A stretch of DNA of 64,000 nt from Candidatus Poribacteria bacterium (lineage in GTDB: Bacteria; Poribacteria; WGA-4E; PCPOR2b), in assembly GCA_028819845.1 (NCBI GenBank), contig JAPPKS010000012.1, forward strand, positions 186,001 to 250,000, read 5' to 3'. The notes beneath the pieces were generated by a model, which made no database searches, was not told the origin of the DNA, and saw nothing but the letters and a program-made list of their open reading frames with translations. Positions within the stretch are counted from its first letter, which is position 1. Each line of letters begins with the position of its first letter. This document shows positions 37,295 through 47,000 of the stretch, piece by piece. Both the position numbers and the translations under genes were made by a program.

Positions 37295-38308
37295 ATGACG
37301 AAAACAGAACCCGTCCAAACAGCGTTCATCGGGTGCGGCGATATGGGGCGCCACCACATTCGAGCCATGTTGCGGCAGCTGGACACAACCCGCATCACCG
37401 TGGTCTGTGAACCATCACAGGCGGCTTACGAATTGACGAAAGACCTATTCAAACGCGCGAATCTGGCGCCGCCGCCAAATCAACCGGACCTTGATCGGCT
37501 TCTAGCGGACTATGGGAATCGCCTTGATGCGGCCTTTATTGTTACACCGCACGCGTATCACCATAATCAGGCCGAGGCTTGCATGGAGTCCGGGCTTGAT
37601 GTGTTGGTCGAGAAACCGATGGTAGTATCCGCCGCGGAAGCGAAGAGCCTAATTGACACCCGAGATCGTACAGGGAAGCTGCTAGTCGTGGCTTTTCCTG
37701 GCAGCCTTTCACCGCAAATCCGCACCGCTGTCACGATGCTTCGATCGGGACAGCTAGGTCAAATATTGACCATCAGCGCGATTGCTTGGCAAAATTGGCG
37801 TACCGCTTTTGCCAAAACATGGCGGCAACAGCCTGACGTTTCAGGCGGCGGCTTTCTTTTCGATACGGGAGCGCACATGTTGAATACCGTCGTTGATTTG
37901 GCCGGTGAGGATTTCGTGGAAGTTGCTGCTTGGTTTGACAACCGTGATTTAGCCGTAGACGTACTGGGAACGGTGATGGGGAGGTTAGCGTCCGGTGTAC
38001 TAGTCACGCTGCACGGCTGCGGAGAGACCATTCCCTCATGTGCATCCGATGTGCGTGTATTTTGCCCAAACGGTATTCTGCGCACCGGCATCTGGGGCGA
38101 GCGTTTAGAGGTTCAATATCCCGGTCAGGAACAACCCAGTGCGGTGGAAGTGCCCCCTTCTCAAGGGCCATGGGAGCAATTTTTGGCTGTCCGTAATGGT
38201 CAGATGCCTAATCCCTGCCCGCCCGAGGTAGGTTTGCGCATGGCCCACCTTTGGGATGCCATTAGGGCGTCCGCATCGCAAAATGGGATGTTTGTAAGGT
38301 GCGGCTGA
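37295..38308 (+). CDS. Gfo/Idh/MocA-family NAD(P)-dependent oxidoreductase
   Basis: 337 residues. The N-terminal Rossmann motif is [15 protein letters not shown] and the active-site region is [15 protein letters not shown]. The C-terminal beta-sheet domain includes [21 protein letters not shown], a typical substrate-side segment. Such enzymes oxidise sugars, inositols and their derivatives. It follows the M28 peptidase by 67 bases and may be cotranscribed. Confidence 0.88.
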   Translation: MTKTEPVQTAFIGCGDMGRHHIRAMLRQLDTTRITVVCEPSQAAYELTKDLFKRANLAPPPNQPDLDRLLADYGNRLDAAFIVTPHAYHHNQAEACMESGLDVLVEKPMVVSAAEAKSLIDTRDRTGKLLVVAFPGSLSPQIRTAVTMLRSGQLGQILTISAIAWQNWRTAFAKTWRQQPDVSGGGFLFDTGAHMLNTVVDLAGEDFVEVAAWFDNRDLAVDVLGTVMGRLASGVLVTLHGCGETIPSCASDVRVFCPNGILRTGIWGERLEVQYPGQEQPSAVEVPPSQGPWEQFLAVRNGQMPNPCPPEVGLRMAHLWDAIRASASQNGMFVRCG

Positions 38309-38459
38309 ACCGGAAGGCATTTGAACTAACACCTGAATAAAAGGAAGCTACATTCCTTATACGTTAGTAACTCACTGCTTTCGATGGATAAGTTGTCTCA
38401 AATTCCCTGAATTCCCGCTTCAACTACTATCCAACGCTAAAAGATGAAGGGGTGAAAGT

Positions 38460-38801
38460 ATGAAAGAGAAATTACCAGAATTCCTAGAAAGGGTGATTGC
38501 AGAATATCCCGACGTGTGGAAATCCTACCAAAATCTGGGCGAATCCTGCCACAACGCTGGGCCCCTTGATGAGAAAACAGCGCGATTAGTCAAACTTGCC
38601 TTGGCGATTGGCGCGAAATCAGAAGGCGCCGTACATTCACATACACGCCGCGCGTTAAAGTCCGGAATAACTCGCGAGGAACTGCAACAGGTGGCTCTGC
38701 TTGCGATAACATCCGCCGGCTGGTCTCCGAGCATGGCTGCGCTTTCGTGGATTCAAGATGTCATAGACAGCAGCGAAGTGGAAATGGAAACTGTTCAGTA
38801 A
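38460..38801 (+). CDS. Carboxymuconolactone decarboxylase (CMD/AhpD-fold) family protein
   Basis: 113 residues, the standard single-domain CMD length, with GAKSEGAVHSHTRRALKSG and ITREELQQVALLAITSAG. The helix that in AhpD carries CxxC has no cysteines here, so peroxidase-reductase chemistry is unlikely and a gamma-CMD-like or unknown function is favoured. The ATG has GAAGGGG upstream. It is the last plus-strand gene before the convergent egt-like operon. Confidence 0.85.
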   Translation: MKEKLPEFLERVIAEYPDVWKSYQNLGESCHNAGPLDEKTARLVKLALAIGAKSEGAVHSHTRRALKSGITREELQQVALLAITSAGWSPSMAALSWIQDVIDSSEVEMETVQ

Positions 38802-38866
38802 ACCGGAACGGAATACCTTTTTGGTGAGCAGTGTGTAGCGAGTTTAATGGGCAGGTGTGTATGTTG

Positions 38867-40381
38867 CTAAGATTCTAACTTTATCCTTAGCCCTTTTGAT
38901 ACAACGCCGCGTTCCGCCAATTCAAACAACCCTTGAACGAGAAGCGCTAATACAGCCGCGGGGACGGCGCCCTCAAGTATGAGTCCGATATCGTCTTTGC
39001 GGATTCCGGTTAGAATTGGTTGTCCGAATCCTCCCGCGCCAATTAACGCGCCGAGGGTTGCGAAACCCACGTTTATGACAGCAGAAGTCTTGATGCCTGC
39101 GAGGATTGCCCGCGATGCCATCGGTAGTTCAACAAGCCAAAGACGGCTAAGCGGCGGCAGCCCGAGGGCTGATGCAGATTCTCGGACTGGGGAGGGGATG
39201 TCATGGAGCCCGGCATATGTGTTCCGAATAATTGGGAGCAGACTATACAAAAAGAGCGCAGCAATCGCCGGCGGGGCTTTAATGCCTAAGAGCGGAATCA
39301 TAAAGACGAGCAGTGCAAGTGCCGGAATGGTCTGGATAATGCCGGCGATTCCTAAAATAGCTTGTCCAACCCGTCCATGACGTGCTGCTAATATGCCCAG
39401 AGGAATAGATATAAGAATTGCCGGCGTAAGTGAAATACATACAAGGAAGAGGTGGGCTAGTGTATTTTTGAGCAAGCGTTCAAGCATTGTTTCATCGTAT
39501 ACTTGAGTTTCAAGCGAAAGGAAGGCCGCCAGGAAGTCAGCTGCAACACGATTTTCAGGAACTTTGTCTAATTTCGCACGGGCATTCATTTTGACCATTT
39601 GCGCTTCGGGGATAAAGTCCTCCAGCTTTAGCAGCGCAGACACGACTTTCGGTGCCCTTACTTCCAAATCGTCCCGATACAGCAGCACCGCATAGTATTT
39701 GGGGAAAAGGTTTTCATCGTCCTCCAAAACCCTCAAGTTATAATACTGAATTTCTGCGTCCGTCGAATATAGGTCTGTCGCGTGGATTGAGCCGCTCTCC
39801 AGTCCGCGGTATGCGAGATCGTGGTCGAGGCCACGCACGTCCTGATGAGGCAAGCTATAACGATGGCGTAGGGCGGGCCAACCGTCGGAACGGTCCATGA
39901 ATTCACTTGTGAATCCAAACTGAAAGTCAGGATGACGCCGTAAATCTGAAATTTTAGTGACATTGTGCTCTGCTGCCACCCTCTCTTTCATACCAATTGC
40001 GTACGTGTTGTTAAAACCGAGGGGGCGGCTCATGCGGATCCCTTTCGCTTCAAGTGCATCTCGAATCTCTTCTTCACTGCTTAACTCCGTGCCTGAAAGA
40101 ATTTCGTGGCTAATAGTCCCGGTATATTCAGGATAAACGTCAATGTCCCCCCGCAGCAACGCCTTCCACAACACCTGTGTCCCGCCCAATTCTTTTTCAT
40201 GCACGGCTTTAGCCCCGGCACTCTGCGTCAACAACGCAAAGAGTTCACCGAGAATAACCGATTCGGTGAATTTCTTTGAACCGACCTTTACCTCTGTCAT
40301 CTGCCTGGTATTTTGGCATGCATTCAACATCAGTACAGTCCAAACAGCCGCTAGGAGTGGAATCAATTGCCGCAATCTCAT
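38867..40381 (-). CDS. Fused substrate-binding/permease subunit of an EgtU/OpuC-type importer
   Basis: 504 residues. A lipoprotein-like signal ends in LNACQ. An OsmF/EgtU-type binding domain (about 30-295) follows, with VGSKKFTESVILGELFALL and GDIDVYPEYTGT. A membrane domain then has several helices and the permease loop ESASALGLPPLSRLWLVELP. In known EgtU and OpuBC-like fusions the membrane part comes first; here the binding part comes first. The start overlaps the end of the ATPase gene by 4 bases. Members import quaternary amines such as glycine betaine, choline or ergothioneine. Confidence 0.85.
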   Translation of the reverse strand: MRLRQLIPLLAAVWTVLMLNACQNTRQMTEVKVGSKKFTESVILGELFALLTQSAGAKAVHEKELGGTQVLWKALLRGDIDVYPEYTGTISHEILSGTELSSEEEIRDALEAKGIRMSRPLGFNNTYAIGMKERVAAEHNVTKISDLRRHPDFQFGFTSEFMDRSDGWPALRHRYSLPHQDVRGLDHDLAYRGLESGSIHATDLYSTDAEIQYYNLRVLEDDENLFPKYYAVLLYRDDLEVRAPKVVSALLKLEDFIPEAQMVKMNARAKLDKVPENRVAADFLAAFLSLETQVYDETMLERLLKNTLAHLFLVCISLTPAILISIPLGILAARHGRVGQAILGIAGIIQTIPALALLVFMIPLLGIKAPPAIAALFLYSLLPIIRNTYAGLHDIPSPVRESASALGLPPLSRLWLVELPMASRAILAGIKTSAVINVGFATLGALIGAGGFGQPILTGIRKDDIGLILEGAVPAAVLALLVQGLFELAERGVVSKGLRIKLES

Positions 40382-41130
40382 CGGGGTGCTCCCTCAAAAA
40401 TTTCCAGCGGGTGACGCTGCGCGTTGATAAAACGTACTACGAATTCGTTTTCGGGCGAGGAATACAGTTGCTCCAACGTTCCCCGTTGGACGATTCGCCC
40501 CTCACGCATGAGGATAATATCTCGACTGAAGAACCCGGCTTCACCTATATCGTGCGTTACCATCACTACGGTTTTGCCAAGTGTTTGGAAAATTTCGGCG
40601 AGATCGGTCTGAAGCGATGCACGAACCATTGGATCTAGCGCACCAAGCGGCTCATCCAGCAACAAGACTTCAGGGTCTAACATTAACGCGCGCATTAAGC
40701 TTACACGTTGCTGCTGTCCACCGGAAAGTTCGACGGGGTATCGGCTCAAACCGTCTTCGGGAAAATGGGTCAGCGAGCAAAGTTCCTCTAATCGGTACTG
40801 AATTTCTTCCGCAGACTGATTTATATGCTTTGCCATGAGCGCAACATTCTGTGCAGCGGTCAGGTGTGGAAACAGGCCGCCATCTTGGATGACGTAACCC
40901 ATACGGCGGCGCAGTTCAAGAATGTTAGCGGGCGAAACTAGCTCACCGTTAAGCTGGACGTATCCAGTTGTGGGTTCCAGCAAGCCGACAATCAACCTCA
41001 GAATCGTAGATTTTCCGCAGCCGCTCGGTCCGATGAGTACGGTTGTCTGCCCCTCTTTGATGTTGAGATCGGTCGGGTGGAGCGCAACCACAGCTCCAAA
41101 ATGCTTACTGATGTTTTTCAACTGAATCAT
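40378..41130 (-). CDS. ABC importer ATPase, OpuCA/EgtV-like
   Basis: 250 residues: Walker A GPSGCGKS, signature LSGGQQQR, Walker B EVLLLDEPLGALDP and switch VTHDIGEAG. CBS domains that sense osmolarity in OpuCA are absent, as in EgtV and related short ATPases. It overlaps the EgtD-like gene upstream and the permease gene downstream by 4 bases each, so the three are translated as one unit. Confidence 0.9.
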   Translation of the reverse strand: MIQLKNISKHFGAVVALHPTDLNIKEGQTTVLIGPSGCGKSTILRLIVGLLEPTTGYVQLNGELVSPANILELRRRMGYVIQDGGLFPHLTAAQNVALMAKHINQSAEEIQYRLEELCSLTHFPEDGLSRYPVELSGGQQQRVSLMRALMLDPEVLLLDEPLGALDPMVRASLQTDLAEIFQTLGKTVVMVTHDIGEAGFFSRDIILMREGRIVQRGTLEQLYSSPENEFVVRFINAQRHPLEIFEGAPR

Positions 41131-42137
41131 GATGAATCCCTAAATAAACTTGTTTTCTGAAGTAAGGCGATAGCGAACCAAGCATTTTTATCCAGCCACT
41201 GCGCATGCATTTCCAGCCCGGCAGCGCGGCAAATGCCTACAAAACTTTCGATTGTATATTTGTGGCTATTCTCCGTATGGATGAACTCATCGGACTCAAA
41301 ATGGAACACCCGTTCGGACGCAGCGATATACGCAGTCTGATGCCGCCGACTGATAAGACGCATCTCAATGCGGCTGTGTGTTCCAACAAACGGCGCGGCA
41401 TGCTCAAAGTCATCAATGACAAAGGTACCTCCTAACTCGCGGTTAATTCGCACCAACACGTTCTTGTTGAATGCGGCGGTTACGCCAGCGGAATCGTTGT
41501 AGGCGGCCTCAATGACGCCGAGATATTTCAACAGATCAAAACCGACTAACAGCCTATCTTCTTGATTCATCTGATTAGCGATTCGCCCCAAGAATGCAAC
41601 CGCTTCCTCCGTTCCAAAATTCCCAATATTGCTCCCGAGAAACAGGATGAGTCGAGGGCCTTCATGGTGAGGCAAGATTGGGATGGCGTCGTTGTATTCT
41701 GCTGCAATGGCAGTTATCGACAATCGTCCGTACTCATTCAGAAGGGAAAAGGAAGCTGCACGGAGGAAATCCGAGGAAATGTCAACAGAAGTATAGTGAA
41801 GATTCTTCTGACAATTGAGGGCAGCGTTGATGAAGAGGCGCGTTTTGATGGAACTCCCGCTGCCAAATTCCACTAGCGCCAAGTTTTGCCCCACCGTATC
41901 AATCATCTCGGAGACATTGTCTTCCAAAATTTTCTGTTCGGTTCGTGTGAGGTAGTATTCCGGAAGCTTGCATATCTGCTCGAAAAGGTGGGAACCAGCC
42001 GCGTCGTAAAATAGGCGGCAAGGTAGGATTTTTTGCGGCTGCGAAAGTCCTTCAACAACCGCGTTGGTGAAATTCCTTTTCTCCTGATCTCTTGGCAGTT
42101 CAATAAAGTTGACTCCAGAGATCATATATTTTCTCAT
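41127..42137 (-). CDS. egtD: EgtD-like L-histidine N-alpha-methyltransferase
   Basis: 336 residues. Family segments appear in order: RLFYDAAGSHLFEQICKLPE, YYLTRTEQKIL, the SAM loop LVEFGSGSSIKT, LFLGSNIGNF, AAYNDSAGVTAAFN, LVRINRELGG and IHTENSHKYT near the C-terminus. The Glu and Ser of TENS correspond to residues that hold the histidine substrate in mycobacterial EgtD, and the Asn of GSNIGNF and the Tyr of AAYND also fit. EgtD trimethylates histidine to hercynine, the first step to ergothioneine. No EgtB-like sulfoxide synthase is nearby. It is the first gene of the importer operon. Confidence 0.88.
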   Translation of the reverse strand: MRKYMISGVNFIELPRDQEKRNFTNAVVEGLSQPQKILPCRLFYDAAGSHLFEQICKLPEYYLTRTEQKILEDNVSEMIDTVGQNLALVEFGSGSSIKTRLFINAALNCQKNLHYTSVDISSDFLRAASFSLLNEYGRLSITAIAAEYNDAIPILPHHEGPRLILFLGSNIGNFGTEEAVAFLGRIANQMNQEDRLLVGFDLLKYLGVIEAAYNDSAGVTAAFNKNVLVRINRELGGTFVIDDFEHAAPFVGTHSRIEMRLISRRHQTAYIAASERVFHFESDEFIHTENSHKYTIESFVGICRAAGLEMHAQWLDKNAWFAIALLQKTSLFRDSS

Positions 42138-42315
42138 ATTCCATTCTCCGAAATCAGCGATAGCTGGTGCAACTCTACACTCCCGGCGACCTCATGATAG
42201 TTGGGTGAAGGTATTTACCTACGAGAAGCGGCTGAAAATATGCAACGCACGACCTGTTAAGTCAAGCGCAGAACCGTTTTTACGAAATACAATCTCTATG
42301 GCGCAATCCGATCAC

Positions 42316-42768
42316 TTACAAATCGAAAATTACCTGTGCAATCCAACTACCATCCGACATTTGCTCAACACTCAACTGATGGTAAGTAACACTCTTTATC
42401 TCCGTGTACACGACATGTTTATTGAAATTTACCGTCTCGCCGCGAGCGACTGCGGACAACGCCGGCGGCTGCTCTGAAATTGACCGAATATCGACTCGCC
42501 TGAAAAACATCTCCTCAACTTCATGCCTAAAATTCAACTCATCCAACCACGCCACCATCAAATCTTCGAGCGATCCCGCCGTTAACTCAATTTTGATTTG
42601 TGCCGACTCATCAATAGTGTTAGCGTCAGCAATACTCTCAAGAAGTCCGTGCGCTGCATGGGTGAAAAGTTGTTTCAGTGTCCTGCCGTACGCGCGAATG
42701 CCGAGATCGCCGGTATGATCTAAATAGGTATAGGTTTCAGTCAAATTTTCCTCTGTGGCCGCACACAA
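42316..42768 (-). CDS. Archease family protein
   Basis: 150 residues with the full archease pattern: YLDHTGDLGIRAYGRTLKQL, DLMVAWLDELNFRHEVEEM, EIKSVTYHQLSVEQ and a final QVIFDL. The Asp pair of the LDHTGD region and the terminal Asp are the known metal-binding positions. Archease activates the RNA ligase RtcB, which is not encoded in the window. Same strand as the egtD operon, 178 bases upstream of it. Confidence 0.9.
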   Translation of the reverse strand: MCAATEENLTETYTYLDHTGDLGIRAYGRTLKQLFTHAAHGLLESIADANTIDESAQIKIELTAGSLEDLMVAWLDELNFRHEVEEMFFRRVDIRSISEQPPALSAVARGETVNFNKHVVYTEIKSVTYHQLSVEQMSDGSWIAQVIFDL

Positions 42769-42863
42769 CTAGGCTCTCAGTTTACCAGAAAATTTCTCAT
42801 ACATCAATGAAAAATTCAACCGCTGCGCCGCCGCAATTTTGTGGCTTTCAATTCATGCGATGA

Positions 42864-42874
42864 TGTGCTAAAAT
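42864..42874 (+). promoter_or_regulatory. Extended -10 promoter element before the HpcH/HpaI gene
   Basis: TGCTAAAAT (TGn plus TAAAAT, 42869-42874) within GTGCTAAAATAGTAA, nearly identical to the element before the LamG array at about 7757. It lies about 187 bases before the ATG at 43061. Confidence 0.4.
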
Positions 42875-43060
42875 AGTAACGTCTTGTTGTTCACACCCTG
42901 GCGTTCGACCCAATCGGCTGCGCGGCAAGACCATTATTCGCTGCAAATCGAAAGTTAATCTTAGCTTCTCATTTGAAAAAATTCGGTTGGATGTGTGGTT
43001 TTAACGAAATCGCGGACCTATAATCCGTTGTAAACTCGTAACAAGGAAGCGTGCGAAGAG

Positions 43061-43927
43061 ATGAAAAGATTAAACCGAGCGATTGAACTGCTTGAACAGG
43101 GACAACCAATATATTACACCGGCGTTGGAGAACCAACCTATTACGGAGGCATTAAAGCCTCCCAAACATGGGCAGACTATATCATCTTTGAAATGGAACA
43201 CGAGATGTACAACATCCGAGCGTTGGATGAATTCATGCGCGGCCTTACGGCGGGCGGACCGACCCGGAGTGGACATCGCACGCCAGCGGTACTTGTCACG
43301 CTCCCGACTGACGGTACAGATGAAAGCGTAATTCGTGCGAATGCTTGGATGATTAAGCAGGTTCTCGCAAGAGGCATCCATGGAATATTGCTTTGCCATG
43401 TAGAAACACCGGGCGCGGCGAAAGCACTCGTTGAATCGGTTCGCTACCCTTTCCACACAATAGGTGTCGGTGACGGTGTGAATACGGGGCGCCGCGGAAA
43501 TGGCGGGCAGGGGAATGCGGCATCAATTTGGGGGATATCGGTCGAAGAATATTTTGAGAAAGCGGATGTCTGGCCTCTAAATCCGGATGGCGAAATAATG
43601 CTCGGCTTGAAGATTGAAAATCGCCGGGCGCTCACTAACGCAGAAGCTACCGTAGCCGTGTCCGGGATCGCCTTCGCCGAGTGGGGCCCAGGGGATATGG
43701 CGTTTTCGTTTGGTTACAGAGATCGCCCTTCGCCCTATCCGGAGGAATTGCAGCACGCTCGGACGCGTGTCCTATCAGCTTGTAAATCTGCGAATATCGC
43801 CTTCTTGGATGGCGTGACGCCAGAGAATGTGATTGATAAAATTGACGAAGGCGTTCGCGTTTGCGCAGGAGGTGAGGAATCGGCGGAAGTTGGCCGAAAG
43901 CACACCAACCGCGAAATGCCTTGGTAG
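43061..43927 (+). CDS. HpcH/HpaI-family aldolase
   Basis: 288 residues of the class II metal-dependent pyruvate aldolase barrel. ADYIIFEMEHEMYNIRALDE is the start of the substrate-facing strand, GILLCHVETPGAAKALVESV includes the metal-ligand glutamate, and the late FAEWGPGDMAFSFGYRD supplies the acidic metal ligand region. Relatives cleave 4-hydroxy-2-oxoacids or 2-keto-3-deoxy sugar acids. That would fit the sugar-acid dehydratase and dehydrogenases elsewhere in the window, but the substrate is not deducible. Confidence 0.85.
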   Translation: MKRLNRAIELLEQGQPIYYTGVGEPTYYGGIKASQTWADYIIFEMEHEMYNIRALDEFMRGLTAGGPTRSGHRTPAVLVTLPTDGTDESVIRANAWMIKQVLARGIHGILLCHVETPGAAKALVESVRYPFHTIGVGDGVNTGRRGNGGQGNAASIWGISVEEYFEKADVWPLNPDGEIMLGLKIENRRALTNAEATVAVSGIAFAEWGPGDMAFSFGYRDRPSPYPEELQHARTRVLSACKSANIAFLDGVTPENVIDKIDEGVRVCAGGEESAEVGRKHTNREMPW

Positions 43928-44082
43928 AATTGAAACGTGTACGATGAGGAAGTGAACCTTTCCGACGATTTCATTCGAATACAGTTATTTGGCAGTTGAT
44001 TTACGCAACTGGTGCACTGTGTTGCGCCGCGGATAAATGTTCTAATCGGATTACGCCCCGCTCAATCGATTGACTTTGGATA

Positions 44083-47000
44083 ATGCGTACGCTAATTACG
44101 TTTTTTCTTACCGGTATTTTAAGTCTGTCTGGCATCCGCTATCCAAACCCCTTTCATGCGCAGTCAGAAGTGATAGTTGATAACTCCAACCGTGAGCATG
44201 GTGAGGTATCTGCCTCACAATTTCCTGTTAATTTACATTCTGCCTCCGAGCAGGTCATCAGTTATGACGATGTCTACGGTATTGGGATAACACTGCCCTT
44301 TGATGGAGATGTAGCAATTAGCGCATTAGAAGGCAACCGAATAATAATCAAACTCGATAAGCAAGCGATTGGGATTAATGAAGAGATTGTCCAAAGGTTT
44401 CTTGACGCCGTCAAGCTGGGAATTTCTAGGGTAGAGGACACCGTGCAAATAACACCTCAACTCCCGGACGGTTTTGAAACCGAAGCGAACTTGACGCGCA
44501 TAAACTGTCGTGTCGAAGTTCCGCCCGACATCTCGGTTAGAATCCATACGTCAAACGGCAACGTTCACGTTGGCGGGCTTCGGGGCGTTTTGAACATCGC
44601 GGCGAATGTCGGCGATATTCAGTTCAGCGAGACAATGGGACAATACCAAGTGGCTTTAACCGAAGGACGCATTTTCGGCCGTATTTTTTTGACGAAGGGG
44701 AAAAACTCCTTTGAAACACAGTCAGGCTCCATTGATCTCACCATCTTGGATTCAGTCGCAGCGCCAATGGATTTCACGGCAGTTAACGGCGGAATTCGAC
44801 TACGCTTACCGCAAAATTTCCCGGCTGACGTGGAAATCAACAATGAAAAACGTGATCGACGTACAATTTTCATTGAGGTGCCCGCAGAGATTGACCATTC
44901 CCTTACGGGCGATGTCCTGCATGGTGCGATCAACGGCGGCGGTCCGTTAATACGGTTGCACGCCAGCGATCAGGTTGCGGTTTTGGCGGGTGAATCTTCG
45001 CTTCCGGATCGGACGGAGGCAGGTGAAGACAATTTACTTAGCGATGGACTACTCCATGACGAAAACGACACCGCCACGATTCCCACTGCGGCAGTATCCA
45101 AAACCGAGGTCCCCCCAAGAATTGACGGCAATCTGTTTGAGAAAACGTGGTCGAACACTCTTTCACTGCACGACTTTTACGAAGCAGATGGAATACACCC
45201 AGCGCGGGAACCGACGCAAGTGTTTCTGATGTGGGACGATCGATTTCTTTACATAGGTGTGAGAGCCTACGACGCACAAATGGGGGAGGTGCATGTTTCC
45301 CAAAGGACTAAGGACTCGGCTGTAGGGACGGACGACTCCATTGAAATACTTGTCGATCCAAATCCACAGACACCCCTTTACTATCACCTCATTATTAATC
45401 CGATTGGGACGGTCCTCGACCAGATTGTACGATCAAACTATTCTCCAGACGCGCAAATCCCATCGGTGGACGCTGGCGAGAAACCCATGGGATTAACATC
45501 GTCGAACGGAATTGTCGATTTGCATTGGAATGCAAATGCGAATATCAAGACCGAAATCGCGTCGACCTTCTGGACCGCGGAAATTGCATTACCCCTTTCC
45601 TCACTTGAATCCGCCGCGGCGGACGACTGGCGATTAAATGTTCTACGCAAAATTCATCGCCATGATGAGTGTAGTTATTGGTCGCCGACCTACGATGTAA
45701 ACACGCCTTGGTGGCCGCATTGGCGGGAACGGATGGGGATTTTGCGTTTGGTCTCGTCTCAGTCTTCCGCATACACGGAGAACTACGAACTTGAAGAAAA
45801 ATTTGAGATTTCCGGAATTGAGGTACATGGAAATGCCGAGATTTCGACACCAGAAATTCTTCAACTCCTGCCCTATAAACGTGGTGATGTTGTCACCGCC
45901 AGCGAACTATCTTGGCTGAAAGCGGAACTTGAAATTCACGACTGGTTTCTTCAAGCGCATCTGGAAACCACAGATGCACCCTCGGAAGGCGAGGAACCGC
46001 CGACAGATTCGTCAATTAATCTCCAGCCAATCGTTTTCCAAGTGGTAATTTCAATTCGTGTGACGGAGATGCCGACACGGTATGTTCAATTAGTCAGCCT
46101 GCACAACAATAGGTTTCTTCATTCAAACGCAATTCGGGCGTTATTCGGGTTAAAAGACGGGCGCACTTCAATCCAAGAATTAGAGACGAAATGTAATCTA
46201 ATCGCAACATACTATCGTAATAGCGGTTATAACCTCGCGTGGACCGATTACCGGTTTGTTGGCGGCAATTTGCAAATTGACATTGATGAGGGACATCTGG
46301 ACGAAATTCGCTTCGTAGGAAATCGACGCATCCAAACCGACGTGCTGCTTGATGAATTTGAACTCAAACAGGGCGAAATTTATAATGAGAAACGCTGCCA
46401 ATCGCTTATTGATGAACTGGATTTAAAGCTCAATAATAACAAATCCTATGTTTCGGCGGTTAAACACTGGCAGTTGAAACAGGATGAAGACAAAAACGTG
46501 CTGGAGATAGAAGTTGAAGAACGGTCCATCGTCAATTGGGATCTGCTGCCGGTTGCCGACTTCAATCGCGTGCATGGAGTAATTCTAGGCGGGGGTGGTG
46601 AAGTACAGACGAAGGACTATGGGGGCGGACGAGTCTTCGGAAGCCTTAGTTATGGACTATCGAGCGAAACCTTGAATTTTCACTTGGGTGCGGAAAAACG
46701 CTGGTTTGACCGTCACACTGTCCGTGCCGGCGGAAGGATTCACAATCTTACGGGAACAATCCACGGTATGGCGCTTTCCCAAAGCGAAGAGCTACTCGCA
46801 TCACTTGTGGTTGGCGATGCTTACATGGATTATTACTTGCGGCGGGGTTATCAGGCTTGGTTAAAAGGCCAATTGACCCCTTTCGCAAGCATAATGCTCA
46901 GATTTGACGACGAAAGACACGAGATTCTTTTTACTTCGACGAATTGGAGTCTGTTCAATGGGAAAACACCCAAAAAAAGCAATCTGCGGATAAATGAAGG

